The translations under genes and the position numbers were made by a program. This document shows positions 1 to 8,100 of a stretch of 17,148 nt of DNA, one piece after another. Every line of letters begins with the position of its first letter. Position 1 is the stretch's first letter. The stretch is from UBA1038 sp964480995. GTDB lineage: Bacteria > Bacillota > Clostridia > Christensenellales > Aristaeellaceae. The notes under the pieces were generated by a model that saw nothing but the letters and a program-made list of their open reading frames with translations, did no database searches and was not told the DNA's origin. The stretch lies in assembly GCA_964480995.1 (NCBI GenBank), contig CAYZRZ010000028.1, positions 1 through 17,148 on the forward strand, in the 5' to 3' direction.

Positions 1-100
1 GCCCTGCCCGGCTGTGATCTCTTCCATCGCCGGCGGGCTGATGGCGGCCATGGAGAGGGACGGAGCGGCGGCGATGGAAGAGATCACAGCCGGGCAGGGC
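1..100. repeat. Perfect 32-bp inverted repeat at window edge
   Basis: Bases 1-32 are the exact reverse complement of bases 69-100, with a 36-base loop between them. The repeat begins at the very first base of the window, so it may extend further left. It lies inside a coding region, where a 32-bp perfect palindrome is unexpected. A fold-back (chimeric) assembly join at a contig end is the simplest explanation; a genuine hairpin cannot be excluded. Confidence 0.9.
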
Positions 101-514
101 GGCGCCGCGCTGCTTCAAATGGCATTGCTCAACATCGTCAGTGTCGGCTGCGTGTCGCTGCTGGTGCGCGAGGAGTTTAACAGCGCGCTGGCTCATTCGC
201 TTTACTATTCGCTGGAGGGCAAGCCGGGCATGGAGGATTGCCTGCACGGGGACGTGGTGGCCTGGGGGGCTGCCGTCCAGCTGGCGCTGGACGGACAGAT
301 GGATAAGGCGCGGGCCGTTTTGAAGCTGCTGCGCGCCATCGGTACGCGCTGCAGCCTGAAGGAGATGGGGGCGGATACAGACAGCCCCTCGATCCTCTCG
401 GCCATCCGGGAGGCTGAGCACAAGCCGGATATGAGCTTTCTTCCCTATCCCATCAGCGCGGATATGATCCTGGATGCTGTCCTGCTCGTTGAACGCATGG
501 CTGAGGAGGTATAG
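2..514 (+). CDS. Iron-containing alcohol dehydrogenase-like protein, C-terminal part (5' end missing)
   Basis: This is the C-terminal all-helical half of a metal-dependent dehydrogenase of the glycerol dehydrogenase/iron-alcohol dehydrogenase superfamily; the N-terminal NAD-binding half would lie left of the window. Counting from the GTG codon at 14, His61 (in ALAHSLYYSLE) and His78 (in CLHGDVVAWG) match the two metal-ligand histidines in this half of the family, and LLRAIGTRCSLKEMGAD matches the family's 'GLPTxLxELG' segment. The frame is open to the window edge, so codon 14 is not taken as the real start. It ends 3 nt before the ABC permease start, which suggests co-transcription. The first 32 bases are an exact inverted repeat of bases 69-100, so the reading before about base 33 may be artefactual. 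The substrate cannot be told; the link to amino-acid transport is by position only. Confidence 0.72.
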   Translation, partial: PCPAVISSIAGGLMAAMERDGAAAMEEITAGQGGAALLQMALLNIVSVGCVSLLVREEFNSALAHSLYYSLEGKPGMEDCLHGDVVAWGAAVQLALDGQMDKARAVLKLLRAIGTRCSLKEMGADTDSPSILSAIREAEHKPDMSFLPYPISADMILDAVLLVERMAEEV

Positions 515-517
515 AGC

Positions 518-1183
518 TTGTTTACAAACATGATCCCCAACATAGAAAAGATGCTCAGCCGCTACAGCGGGTTATTTGTTGAGGGCCTTGGCTATACCCT
601 GCTGCTGAGCCTGCTGACGGTGATGGGCGGCACGGTGCTGGGTTCCCTGCTGGCGCTGATGCGCCGCTCGCGCGCCGCACCCGTGCGTGTGTTCGCCACC
701 ACCTACGTGGAGGTGGTGCGCGGCACGCCCCTGCTGCTGCAGCTGTATATCTTCTACTTTATGCTGCCGGAGCTCAACCTGAGCAAGTTTGCCAGTATTG
801 TTATCGCGCTGGTGTTCAACTCAACCGCCTATGTCTGCGAAATCGTCAGGGCCGGCATCGACGCGGTCGATCCCGGGCAGACAGAGGCCGCGAGAAGCCT
901 GGGCATGAGCGGCGCCCAGGGCATGCGCCGCATCGTGCTGCCCCAGGCGGTGCGCAATATACTGCCCGCCCTGTGCAATGAGTTTGTCGCCGTCATTAAG
1001 GAGACCAGCCTGGCCTCCACCTTCTTTGTCGGAGATCTGATGACGCAGTACAGTGTGATACGCGGCAACATGTTTTTGGTGATCGAGCCGCTTTTAGTCG
1101 TAGGTGTGATATACTTTATGCTCACCTTCACGCTGTCAAAGGCGGTTGCAATGCTTGAGAGGAGATTAAAAGCAGGTGATTGA
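518..1183 (+). CDS. Polar amino-acid ABC transporter permease (HisM/GlnP family)
   Basis: This is the membrane subunit of a polar amino-acid importer (His/Glu/Gln/Arg/opine family), which would form the channel and dock to the ATPase encoded next. At 221 residues it is the usual length. Hydrophobic segments lie near residues 25-48, 70-84, 91-110 and 186-208. YVEVVRGTPLLLQLYIFYF (about 63-81) is the conserved permease region. The EAA loop, EAARSLGMSG to VLPQA at about 123-144, is the contact site for the ATPase and is intact. The start is taken as TTG at 518 because GGAGGT (505-510) sits 7 nt upstream; the in-frame ATG at 530 is too far from it. The gene follows the dehydrogenase by 3 nt and overlaps the ATPase gene by 8 nt. 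No substrate-binding protein is in view, so the amino acid transported is unknown. Confidence 0.93.
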   Translation: MFTNMIPNIEKMLSRYSGLFVEGLGYTLLLSLLTVMGGTVLGSLLALMRRSRAAPVRVFATTYVEVVRGTPLLLQLYIFYFMLPELNLSKFASIVIALVFNSTAYVCEIVRAGIDAVDPGQTEAARSLGMSGAQGMRRIVLPQAVRNILPALCNEFVAVIKETSLASTFFVGDLMTQYSVIRGNMFLVIEPLLVVGVIYFMLTFTLSKAVAMLERRLKAGD

Positions 1184-1901
1184 GACCATTGATTTAGTTA
1201 AAAACTTCGGTGAGCTGCAGGTGCTGCGCGGCATCAATGAAAAGGTGGAGAAGGGCGAGGTGATATCCATCATCGGGCCCTCGGGCTCCGGCAAATCAAC
1301 CTTTCTGCGCTGCCTTAACCTGATGGAGAAGCCTACCTCAGGCCAGGTGCTGTTCCATGGGGTGGACCTGACGGGCAAGGGCGTGGACGTCGACAAGCAC
1401 CGCCAGCGCATGGGCATGGTGTTCCAGCACTTCAACATCTTCCCGCATCTGAGGGTGAAGGATAACATCACCCTGGCCCCGACGCTCCTGAAAAAGCGCG
1501 GCAAGCAGGAGGCGGACGCCTACGCGCTGGAACTGCTGCAGCGTGTCGGCCTGTATGATAAGCGCGACGAGTACCCGCGCAGGCTCTCCGGCGGGCAAAA
1601 GCAGCGCCTGGCCATCGTGCGGGCGCTGGCGATGGATCCCGAGGTGATGCTGTTTGACGAGCCGACCTCCGCGCTCGACCCCGAGATGGTGGGCGAGGTG
1701 CTGGCGGTCATCAAGGAGCTGGTCAAAAACGGCATGACCTCCATCATCGTCACCCACGAAATGGGTTTTGCCCGCGAGGTATCCAGCCGTGTGCTGTTCA
1801 TGGATGAGGGCCTGATCGAGGAACAGGGGAGCCCGGAGCAGATTTTCGGCAATCCTCAGAGCCAAAGGACGAAGGCATTTTTAAGCAAGGTTCTCAGATA
1901 A
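1176..1901 (+). CDS. Polar amino-acid ABC transporter ATP-binding protein (GlnQ/HisP family)
   Basis: This is the cytoplasmic ATPase that powers the adjacent permease. At 241 residues it has every functional motif intact: Walker A GPSGSGKST at 34-42, Q-loop Gln84 in VFQHFNIFPHL, signature LSGGQ at 137-141, Walker B LFDEP at 159-163 with catalytic Glu162, D-loop SALD, and the switch His194 in VTHEMGFARE. The FQHFNLFPH-like Q-loop and the VTHEMGFA stretch are typical of polar amino-acid importers. It starts at GTG 1176 inside the end of the permease gene, with GAGAGGAGA (1158-1166) upstream, so the two genes are translationally coupled. It is the last gene of this operon. Confidence 0.96.
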   Translation: MIETIDLVKNFGELQVLRGINEKVEKGEVISIIGPSGSGKSTFLRCLNLMEKPTSGQVLFHGVDLTGKGVDVDKHRQRMGMVFQHFNIFPHLRVKDNITLAPTLLKKRGKQEADAYALELLQRVGLYDKRDEYPRRLSGGQKQRLAIVRALAMDPEVMLFDEPTSALDPEMVGEVLAVIKELVKNGMTSIIVTHEMGFAREVSSRVLFMDEGLIEEQGSPEQIFGNPQSQRTKAFLSKVLR

Positions 1902-1924
1902 GTTTACATAAATGTATATAGCCG

Positions 1925-1961
1925 GCATCCCGCGAAAAAAACGGCAGGATGCTGATCTTTT
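1925..1961 (+). terminator. Possible weak terminator after the ABC operon
   Basis: GCATCC (1925-1930) pairs with GGATGC (1947-1952), with two further G-C pairs inside after a mismatch and an A-rich loop. A short T-rich run (1958-1961) follows. The stem is imperfect and the U-tract is short, so this is only a candidate. Confidence 0.35.
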
Positions 1962-2266
1962 GTATTTATCCAAGGCTGTTACGTTTATTGGCTATCGCTG
2001 CGCGGCAGAAGCTAACGCGCGATTCCTTCCTGTTCGTCTCCCCGGATGCCGGTCGCCATGCCGTGCATGAGGCAGGCGGTGATGCTTCGCAGAATGACAT
2101 AAAAAGTAAAGTATCCTAAATATTGGGTACCACAGGACAAGCGCCGGAGACAAGTGCCGGGTTTGTGTCTTCATGCTGATGAACATTGGAGGAAGAAAGA
2201 AAAAGAAGCGGATAGCGGGCATCCAGTACATATTTTTTGCAATATGAGGCTAAGACATTCAAAAAA

Positions 2267-2275
2267 TGTTATGAT
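2267..2275 (+). promoter_or_regulatory. Candidate extended -10 promoter of the two-component operon
   Basis: TGTTATGAT (2267-2275) fits the extended -10 form TGnTATAAT with one mismatch, 36 bp before the response-regulator start. No good -35 box is found at 16-18 bp spacing, which is common for extended -10 promoters. Transcription would begin near 2282. Confidence 0.4.
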
Positions 2276-2310
2276 GAGAAAAACCTGAGTCAGACAACCG
2301 GGAGGCAAGG

Positions 2311-3006
2311 ATGGCGAATATTTTAGTCGCTGATGATAACCAGCAGATCGCTTCCGTTCTGGAAGAATATCTGAAGAAAGAGGGCCATACCCCGCACATC
2401 GCGAAGGACGGGGAGGAAGCCCTGGCCCTTTTTTGGAAACTCAAACCGGATGCCGTGCTTCTGGATGTGATGATGCCCAAACTGGATGGTTTCGCGGTGT
2501 GCCGGGAGATCCGCAAAACCTCCGCTGTGCCGATCATCATGGTCACAGCCCGCGGGGAGGATTTTGAACGCATCATGGGCCTTGACACGGGTGCTGATGA
2601 CTACATTGTCAAGCCCTTCTCTCCGGGCGAACTGATGGCGCGGCTGCGCGCGGTGCTGCGCAGGATGGATCGCGGGCAAACCGCGGCCGGCCAGTCGGTC
2701 ACGCTGGGAAACCTGACGGTGGACCTGGATACATATACAGCCAGGGTGGAGGGCAGGGAGGTCAGCCTGACCAGAAAGGAGCTGGAGCTCCTGTTCACGC
2801 TGACAAGCCACCGGGATAAGGTGTTTTCGCGGGAAAACCTGCTGGAATCCATCTGGGGGTATGAATACTTCGGCGACAGCCGCACGGTGGACTCGCATAT
2901 CAAGCGCCTGCGCGCCAAACTGGACGCGTACGGACCAAAGGGGTGGGACATCAGAACCATATGGGGCGTAGGCTATAAGATGGAGGTCAGGGATGATAAA
3001 GAATAG
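2311..3006 (+). CDS. OmpR/PhoB-family response regulator
   Basis: This is a DNA-binding response regulator of 231 residues, the normal length. The receiver domain (about 3-115) has the acidic pair Asp8/Asp9, the phospho-acceptor Asp52 in LLDVMMPKLDG, Thr79 and Lys101 in VKPFSPGEL. The C-terminal winged helix (about 128-226) carries LTRKELELL, the recognition-helix region RTVDSHIKRLRAKL and the closing WGVGYKM. On phosphorylation it should bind direct-repeat DNA sites. The ATG start has GGGAGGC (2300-2306) 4 nt upstream. It overlaps the histidine kinase gene by 14 nt, so that kinase is the likely partner. A direct repeat upstream of the secreted-protein gene at 4599 is a possible target. Confidence 0.96.
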   Translation: MANILVADDNQQIASVLEEYLKKEGHTPHIAKDGEEALALFWKLKPDAVLLDVMMPKLDGFAVCREIRKTSAVPIIMVTARGEDFERIMGLDTGADDYIVKPFSPGELMARLRAVLRRMDRGQTAAGQSVTLGNLTVDLDTYTARVEGREVSLTRKELELLFTLTSHRDKVFSRENLLESIWGYEYFGDSRTVDSHIKRLRAKLDAYGPKGWDIRTIWGVGYKMEVRDDKE

Positions 3007-4432
3007 GATCGCTCTGAAGCTTCTGGTTTTCTTTGCGGCGGCGCTGCTCTTCTTCGCCCTGGTCAGTTCTCTGACATTCCGCCGGCTTTTCACTGAGTCG
3101 ATCAAGGAGTCGAAACGAGCGGAGATGCTCGACCGCGCAAGCTATCTTTCCGGGATGCTTTCCCAGGCCTTGGAAGGCACCCGGTCCGGCGGCGCGATGG
3201 CGGGCGGGCAGGGAGGCGGCTATACGAATTTCGTCCGCCTGCTCACCCAGGCAGAGCCGAATCTCTGGGTACTGGATGAGAACCTCCAGTTCCTCTCGTC
3301 CGGGCGCATGATGGGCATGATGCTGGAGTACACAAACCTGCCGCCGGATGCTGAACAGCTGGTTCGCGGCGTGTTCCGGGGAGGGACCTCCTTTTCGGAA
3401 GGCTTCAGCGAGCTGGCCGGCGTCCCCACCCTGACTGTCGGAACACCTGTTGTTCAGGACGGGAAAGTCGTGGGCGCTCTCTTGCTCAACGACGCCGTTT
3501 CGGGCATTGAGGACGCGATCCGCAAAGGCCAGGGTATTCTTCTCTACAGCGCTGCCGCGGCGCTGCTTTTTTCCATCGCGCTGTCTGTGGTCCTGTCCTA
3601 TACCTTCACCCGTCCGATCAACCGGATGAAAAAGACCGCTCAGCGGCTGTCAGAGGGGGATTACGAGGCGAAGACCGGGCTCGCGCACAAGGACGAGATC
3701 GGCGACCTGGCAAGGTCAATCGACGCGCTCAGCAGCAGGCTCCGCAAAGCGCGGGAAGATCGGGAGCGGCAGGAGCAGCTGAGACGGGATTTCCTGGCCA
3801 ACGTGTCCCACGAACTGCGCACCCCGGTTACCGTGCTGCGCGGCTCGCTGGAAGCGCTCACTGACGGCGTTGTCAGTGAACCTTCCATGGTGGAGGAATA
3901 TCACCGCCAGATGCTTAAGGAGACAAAGGGGCTGCAGCGCCTGGTCGATGACCTCATGGATCTGGCCCGCCTTCAGAATACGGATTTTCCGATCGAAAAC
4001 GCGACGCTTGTGATGCAGGAAGTGTTCGCGGACGCGATTCGTGGCGCGGAACGGCTGGCCCAAAGCAAGGGCATCCGCGTCGTCCGGGATATCCCTGAAG
4101 AACCGGTATCTTTCACAGGGGATTACGCGCGCCTGAAGCAGATGCTGCTCATCGCGCTGGATAACGCCGTCAAATTTTCACCCCCCGGCAGCATGCTGCA
4201 CGCCGCTATGGATGGTCACAGCATCACCATCCGCGATGAAGGCTGCGGCATTCCGGCGGCGGATCTGCCATATGTTTTTGACCGTTTTTACAAGTCAAGA
4301 AGCGAAGAGAACCGGCAGGGCAGCGGGCTGGGCCTGGCCATCGCCAAAGGGATCGCGGACCGACACGGCATACGCGTCGCGGTGGAGAGCGGCGAGGGAG
4401 GCGGCACAACTGTCCGCTTTACCTGGGGCTGA
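2993..4432 (+). CDS. Membrane sensor histidine kinase (HAMP, HisKA, HATPase_c)
   Basis: This is the sensor kinase of the preceding regulator, 479 residues. The order is TM1 (about 8-29), an extracytoplasmic sensor region (30-180), TM2 (about 181-204), HAMP (about 205-255), then HisKA with the phosphorylated His273 in the H-box SHELRTPV. The ATPase domain has the N-box around Asn391 (ALDNAVKFS), G1 DEGCGI (415-420), the F-box VFDRFYKS (428-435) and G2 GSGLGLAIAKG (443-453). All catalytic motifs are present. The sensor region holds a Gly-rich stretch (GGAMAGGQGGG, 67-77) and a Met cluster (RMMGMM, 105-110), which might contact a metal or peptide, but no sensor fold is recognised. The ATG overlaps the regulator's 3' end, with GGAGGT at 2982-2987. 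Confidence 0.95.
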   Translation: MIKNRIALKLLVFFAAALLFFALVSSLTFRRLFTESIKESKRAEMLDRASYLSGMLSQALEGTRSGGAMAGGQGGGYTNFVRLLTQAEPNLWVLDENLQFLSSGRMMGMMLEYTNLPPDAEQLVRGVFRGGTSFSEGFSELAGVPTLTVGTPVVQDGKVVGALLLNDAVSGIEDAIRKGQGILLYSAAAALLFSIALSVVLSYTFTRPINRMKKTAQRLSEGDYEAKTGLAHKDEIGDLARSIDALSSRLRKAREDRERQEQLRRDFLANVSHELRTPVTVLRGSLEALTDGVVSEPSMVEEYHRQMLKETKGLQRLVDDLMDLARLQNTDFPIENATLVMQEVFADAIRGAERLAQSKGIRVVRDIPEEPVSFTGDYARLKQMLLIALDNAVKFSPPGSMLHAAMDGHSITIRDEGCGIPAADLPYVFDRFYKSRSEENRQGSGLGLAIAKGIADRHGIRVAVESGEGGGTTVRFTWG

Positions 4433-4502
4433 TCGAGACACAGTAATAGGCCCATGACTGGCTGCGTTGGGCAATCGTTTTGGCATACGGACGCGGATGT
4501 AC

Positions 4503-4552
4503 CAATGTTGTCAAGAGGATGACACAATGTTGCCACATTTCCTGTGTATGAT
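4503..4552 (+). promoter_or_regulatory. Direct repeat and -10-like box upstream of the secreted-protein gene
   Basis: The octamer CAATGTTG occurs at 4503-4510 and again at 4525-4532, a 22-bp period (two helical turns), as expected for a dimer of an OmpR/PhoB-type regulator. A TATGAT -10-like box follows at 4547-4552, 47 bp before the ATG at 4599. No good -35 box lies at the proper distance, which fits an activator-dependent promoter. Control by the neighbouring two-component system is inferred from position and spacing only. Confidence 0.4.
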
Positions 4553-4598
4553 TCAGACATAGCACAAGGGTGCTGAATCGACAAAAGGAGAAACACGG

Positions 4599-5072
4599 AT
4601 GAAAAAGAACTTGATCGTAATCGCGCTGGCGCTGATCATCGCGCTGCCGGTCTTTGGACTGGCTCAGGAGACGGCTGCCCCCGCGGAGGAAAACCAGACC
4701 GCCGGGACCATGCCCTACGGCGGGCAGTACGGCCGCCGCTGGAACCAGACTCCCCTTGAGGGGGCCCAGGAACAAGCCTTACCCCAAACCCCCTGCGGCA
4801 TGGGCTTTGGCCGCCCGAATGGAGCGGAGGAGCAGTCCCGCTTTGTGGATGAAAACGGGGATGGAATCTGCGACATCTGCGGCAACGAGCAGGGGAAAAA
4901 TACCGAAGCTCCCGGCTTCACCGATGAGAACAACGACGGCGTCTGCGACCGCCTGGGCACCGAAGGGCAGCGTCAGGGGCGCGGTCAAATGAGGTCCATG
5001 CGGGACGGCTGCGGGATGAGGAATCGGATGCCCGGCCAGCAGAATTTCGGCGGGGGACGCAACCGCAGGTAA
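4599..5072 (+). CDS. Small secreted protein with two calcium-loop-like Cys repeats
   Basis: The product is 157 residues and has a clear signal peptide: MKKN, then a hydrophobic core (5-20), with likely cleavage after LAQ near residue 23. The mature part has two acidic repeats: FVDENGDGICDICG (82-95) and FTDENNDGVCD (107-117). Each has the Asp-x-Asn-x-Asp-Gly-x-x-Asp spacing of a calcium-binding loop (Asp84/Asn86/Asp88/Asp92; Asp109/Asn111/Asp113/Asp117), with Cys91/Cys94 in the first and Cys116 in the second. Flanks are rich in Gly, Gln, Arg and Met and look disordered. Similar DxDGxCDxCG repeats occur in surface proteins of Clostridia. Metal binding is inferred; the function is unknown. AAGGAG (4585-4590) supports the start. 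It follows the two-component genes and may be their target. Confidence 0.8.
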   Translation: MKKNLIVIALALIIALPVFGLAQETAAPAEENQTAGTMPYGGQYGRRWNQTPLEGAQEQALPQTPCGMGFGRPNGAEEQSRFVDENGDGICDICGNEQGKNTEAPGFTDENNDGVCDRLGTEGQRQGRGQMRSMRDGCGMRNRMPGQQNFGGGRNRR

Positions 5073-5097
5073 TACTCAGTTGTAATTAGCAATAAAG

Positions 5098-5141
5098 CGC
5101 GCCCCCGAAGCTGGTTTTCGACCAGCTTCGGGGGCGCGTTT
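5098..5141. terminator. Strong bidirectional terminator between convergent genes
   Basis: An 18-bp perfect stem pairs 5098-5115 with 5121-5138 around a 5-base loop (TTTCG). On the plus strand TTT follows; on the minus strand the tail reads CTTTATT. It sits between the secreted-protein gene (+) and the EAL-protein gene (-), so it can serve both. Confidence 0.9.
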
Positions 5142-5162
5142 CATAATAAAGAATCTTTCTGG

Positions 5163-8100
5163 TTAATCGGATGCCGGAGAACTTAGGAACGCTATGGCGT
5201 CCTGAACATCAAGCGGCCTGGCGATGAGGTAGCCCTGGATCCTGTCGCAGCCATGCTCGGTCAAATACCGCATCTGCTGTTCGTATTCCACGCCTTCGGC
5301 GATAACATAGTGGCCCTGCTTATGCGCCATGGAGATGATGTCGCCCGCGATGGCTTTGTCCGGTTCTGTTACCATGAGCTGGTCAATGAAGGATTTGTCG
5401 ATTTTCAGGCAATCAACTTTAAGCTCCTTTTCTCTGGACAGGGAGGAATAGCCGGTTCCGAAATCATCGATCGCAACAGTCACGCCGAGCGCCTTCAGCT
5501 TTTCGATGGTACGGTTGGCGGCAGTATAGTCTGATGTAAAGATGGATTCGGTGAGTTCGATTCCGATGTTCCCGGGATCGGCCTGATTGATTTCCATCAG
5601 ATCCGAGAGCCACTCGGCAAATCCCGGTCTCAGCAATTGAATGGCCGAGACGTTGACGGATATGTTCATATCGCTGTACCCAAGCTGTTTGAGCGTGTTG
5701 GAAAATTCAAATGCGCTCAGGAACACTTTTTCGCCCAGCGGGATGATGAGCTTGGTCTTCTCGGCGATGGGGATAAACTCGACCGGCGAGACCGCTCCCA
5801 GATCTTTTGTTCTCAGCCTGGCCAGGGCCTCAAACCCGACAGCCGCTTTTAATGCGATGTCATAGATCGGCTGATACTGCAGGTACATGTCATAGCCGGG
5901 CTCGTCTGTCAGGGAGGCGGACAGCGCGTGCCGGATATCCCTCTCGCGGTTCACGATGGCTTCCAATTCTTGATTATAGAAGGTGATCGCGATGTCTTTT
6001 TCAGAAACGGCGATGCTTCTTTCTGACGCGATCAGCAGCCTTCTTAAAATCAGGCCGACGTCAAGATCTGATTCGCTCGCGGAGAGTTCAAGAATGCCGA
6101 TCCCTCCGCTGATCCTGTCCGTTGTAAAAAGGGATTCCAACGCTGCCGCGATGGATTCGCAAAACGCGAGCAGTTCATCACCATCCCGGTATTCGGTGAG
6201 GTAGAAGACAAAGGAGTTGTCATAGGTTTGAAACAGCATCCTGTTATCGGCGCAGTATGGCTTCATGGTCTCTGCCGCGTTTTGTATCAGTTTTTGCGTA
6301 TAGTGGAACCCGTAATTGGCGGCCAGCAGCCGGACCATGCTGAGGTTCACGCTGATAACCGCTCTTTTCTTTCCATCCTTCTTCCTGACATCCCTCTTCA
6401 ACAGGGTTTCCAGGTACTCGCGGTTGTACAGGCCTGTCAGCTTGTCATGCTCATTGACATAGATCAGATGGTTTTCAATTGCCTTGCGGTCGGATATATC
6501 TACAATGATCCCTTCAAGCGCCTCAATGCCGCCCTGATCGTTATATACACCCTGGCCGATCTCCAGCACCCATATGCGCTTGTTTTGTGCCGTGACCAGT
6601 TCATACTCAAAGCGGAACGGCTGCCTTTTTGCCAGGCACTGTTCCCATTTGTCCCGCAAGAGGTCACGGTACTCCGGCGCTATCAGATCGTTGAAAGATA
6701 TGCGATGGCTGTTGACCAGATCCTCAGGGGTGTAGCCGGTCAGTTCAAGACAGCCGGATGAGACAAACCGCATGGTCCGGTCGCGGTCGCAGCTGCAGCG
6801 GTAGGCCATCCCCTGAAGATTTGACAGCAGAACCGATTTGCTTCGCTCGCTTTCCGCCAGGGATTGTTCCGCCTTCTTGCGCAGCGTGATATCACGGGAT
6901 ACCCCCAGAAGGCCTGAGACCTTGCCTTGCTCATCCCGCAGGAAGGAAATATTCATCTCCAGCATCACCGGGGAGCCGTCGGCTTTAAAGTGTTCTACTT
7001 CTATCGTTCGGCTTCTGTTCTTATCGGCGCGGGGATCCTTCTCATGCTCAAGTTCCTCCATCAGCATGGCTTGAATCAAGCGGATCGAATCCTCTGAGAA
7101 TTTTTCAGTGATACCGCGCTTCATATGCTCTTCAGGCGATTCGCCCAGAAGCTTTGATACGGAGGGGCTGATATAGATGGTGTTCAGGTTCAAGTCCATC
7201 TGCCACACAACATCCGACACGTTTTCGGCGATGCTGCGGTATTTGTTCTCGCTCTCGATCAGCGCCGCCTCGGCTGCCTTCTGGCTGGTGATGTCCTGCA
7301 GGATGCAGTGCGTCTGCTTGAACTCGCCGCTTTTCTCATAGCCGATTCTGCCTTCAAAGGCGATAAATTTAGGTTCGCCGTTCTTTTGCAGCACTTCGAA
7401 CTCACTGTGAACATAGCCCTGAGCCTTGAACACGGGAAACCTGAGCCGAAAGGCCTCTCTGTTGGCGGGTGAGAGAAAATCCCCAAACCATTTGCCGATC
7501 ACCTCATCGCGCGTATAGCCGAGCAAATCGCACCACTGCCGGTTCACCTCAATAAAACACCCGTTGATGTCCAGGGATTGATAACCCAGGGGTGCTTTAT
7601 CAAACAGGAGCCTGAACCTTTCTTCTGACTGTGTCAGCATCAGCTGATTTTGCCTGAATGCCTGCTGACGGAATATAATCTGGCATAGGAGGACGGTTGC
7701 CGCGGGGTATATCAGGATCACAGGCACGAAAATTGCCCGGACAATGCGCAGGTTGTCAGGATAGGGCAGCAGCATCTGGCAGGCGAGCATGGCGAGATGC
7801 ACGCAGACACTCATCCACAGGACACTCAGCCACCGCCAGCCTTTCCATTTAGGGTGGACCCATCGCCGCCAGATAAGTCCGATCAGCGCGCTGCTGAAGA
7901 TGGTCGCGAGGCCGGCCCATATACCGGACCCGCCGACGTATACCCGGTATCCCGCGGCGGCGGCCGTTGTGATCGCTGCCGGGACCGGGCCGAGTATGAA
8001 TGCTGTGACGCTGATAAGGATCGACCTGGTGTCATAGTTGATCCCCGGCTGAAACCTGAAAGGCAGGGACATCACGGCGAGGCATATGGAAGCGATCAGC

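Larger units (their letters stand above)
1902..2310. other. 409-bp intergenic region without a convincing gene
   Basis: This gap lies between the ABC operon and the two-component operon. Apart from the weak terminator candidate near its start and an extended -10 promoter near its end, nothing here is convincing. Open frames on the minus strand (1992-2231 and 2012-2140) lack a good ribosome binding site and a recognisable family. No riboswitch or tRNA fold was recognised. Confidence 0.5.

Noticed and set aside
2012..2140. Minus-strand frame of 42 codons that faintly resembles a TetR-type C-terminus (LRSITACLMHGMATG)
   Set aside because: Too short, no upstream DNA-binding part, only a TTG start and no ribosome binding site; the resemblance may be chance.
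1992..2231. 79-codon minus-strand frame in the gap before the response regulator
   Set aside because: Arg/His-rich, no ribosome binding site, and it competes with another frame on the same strand.
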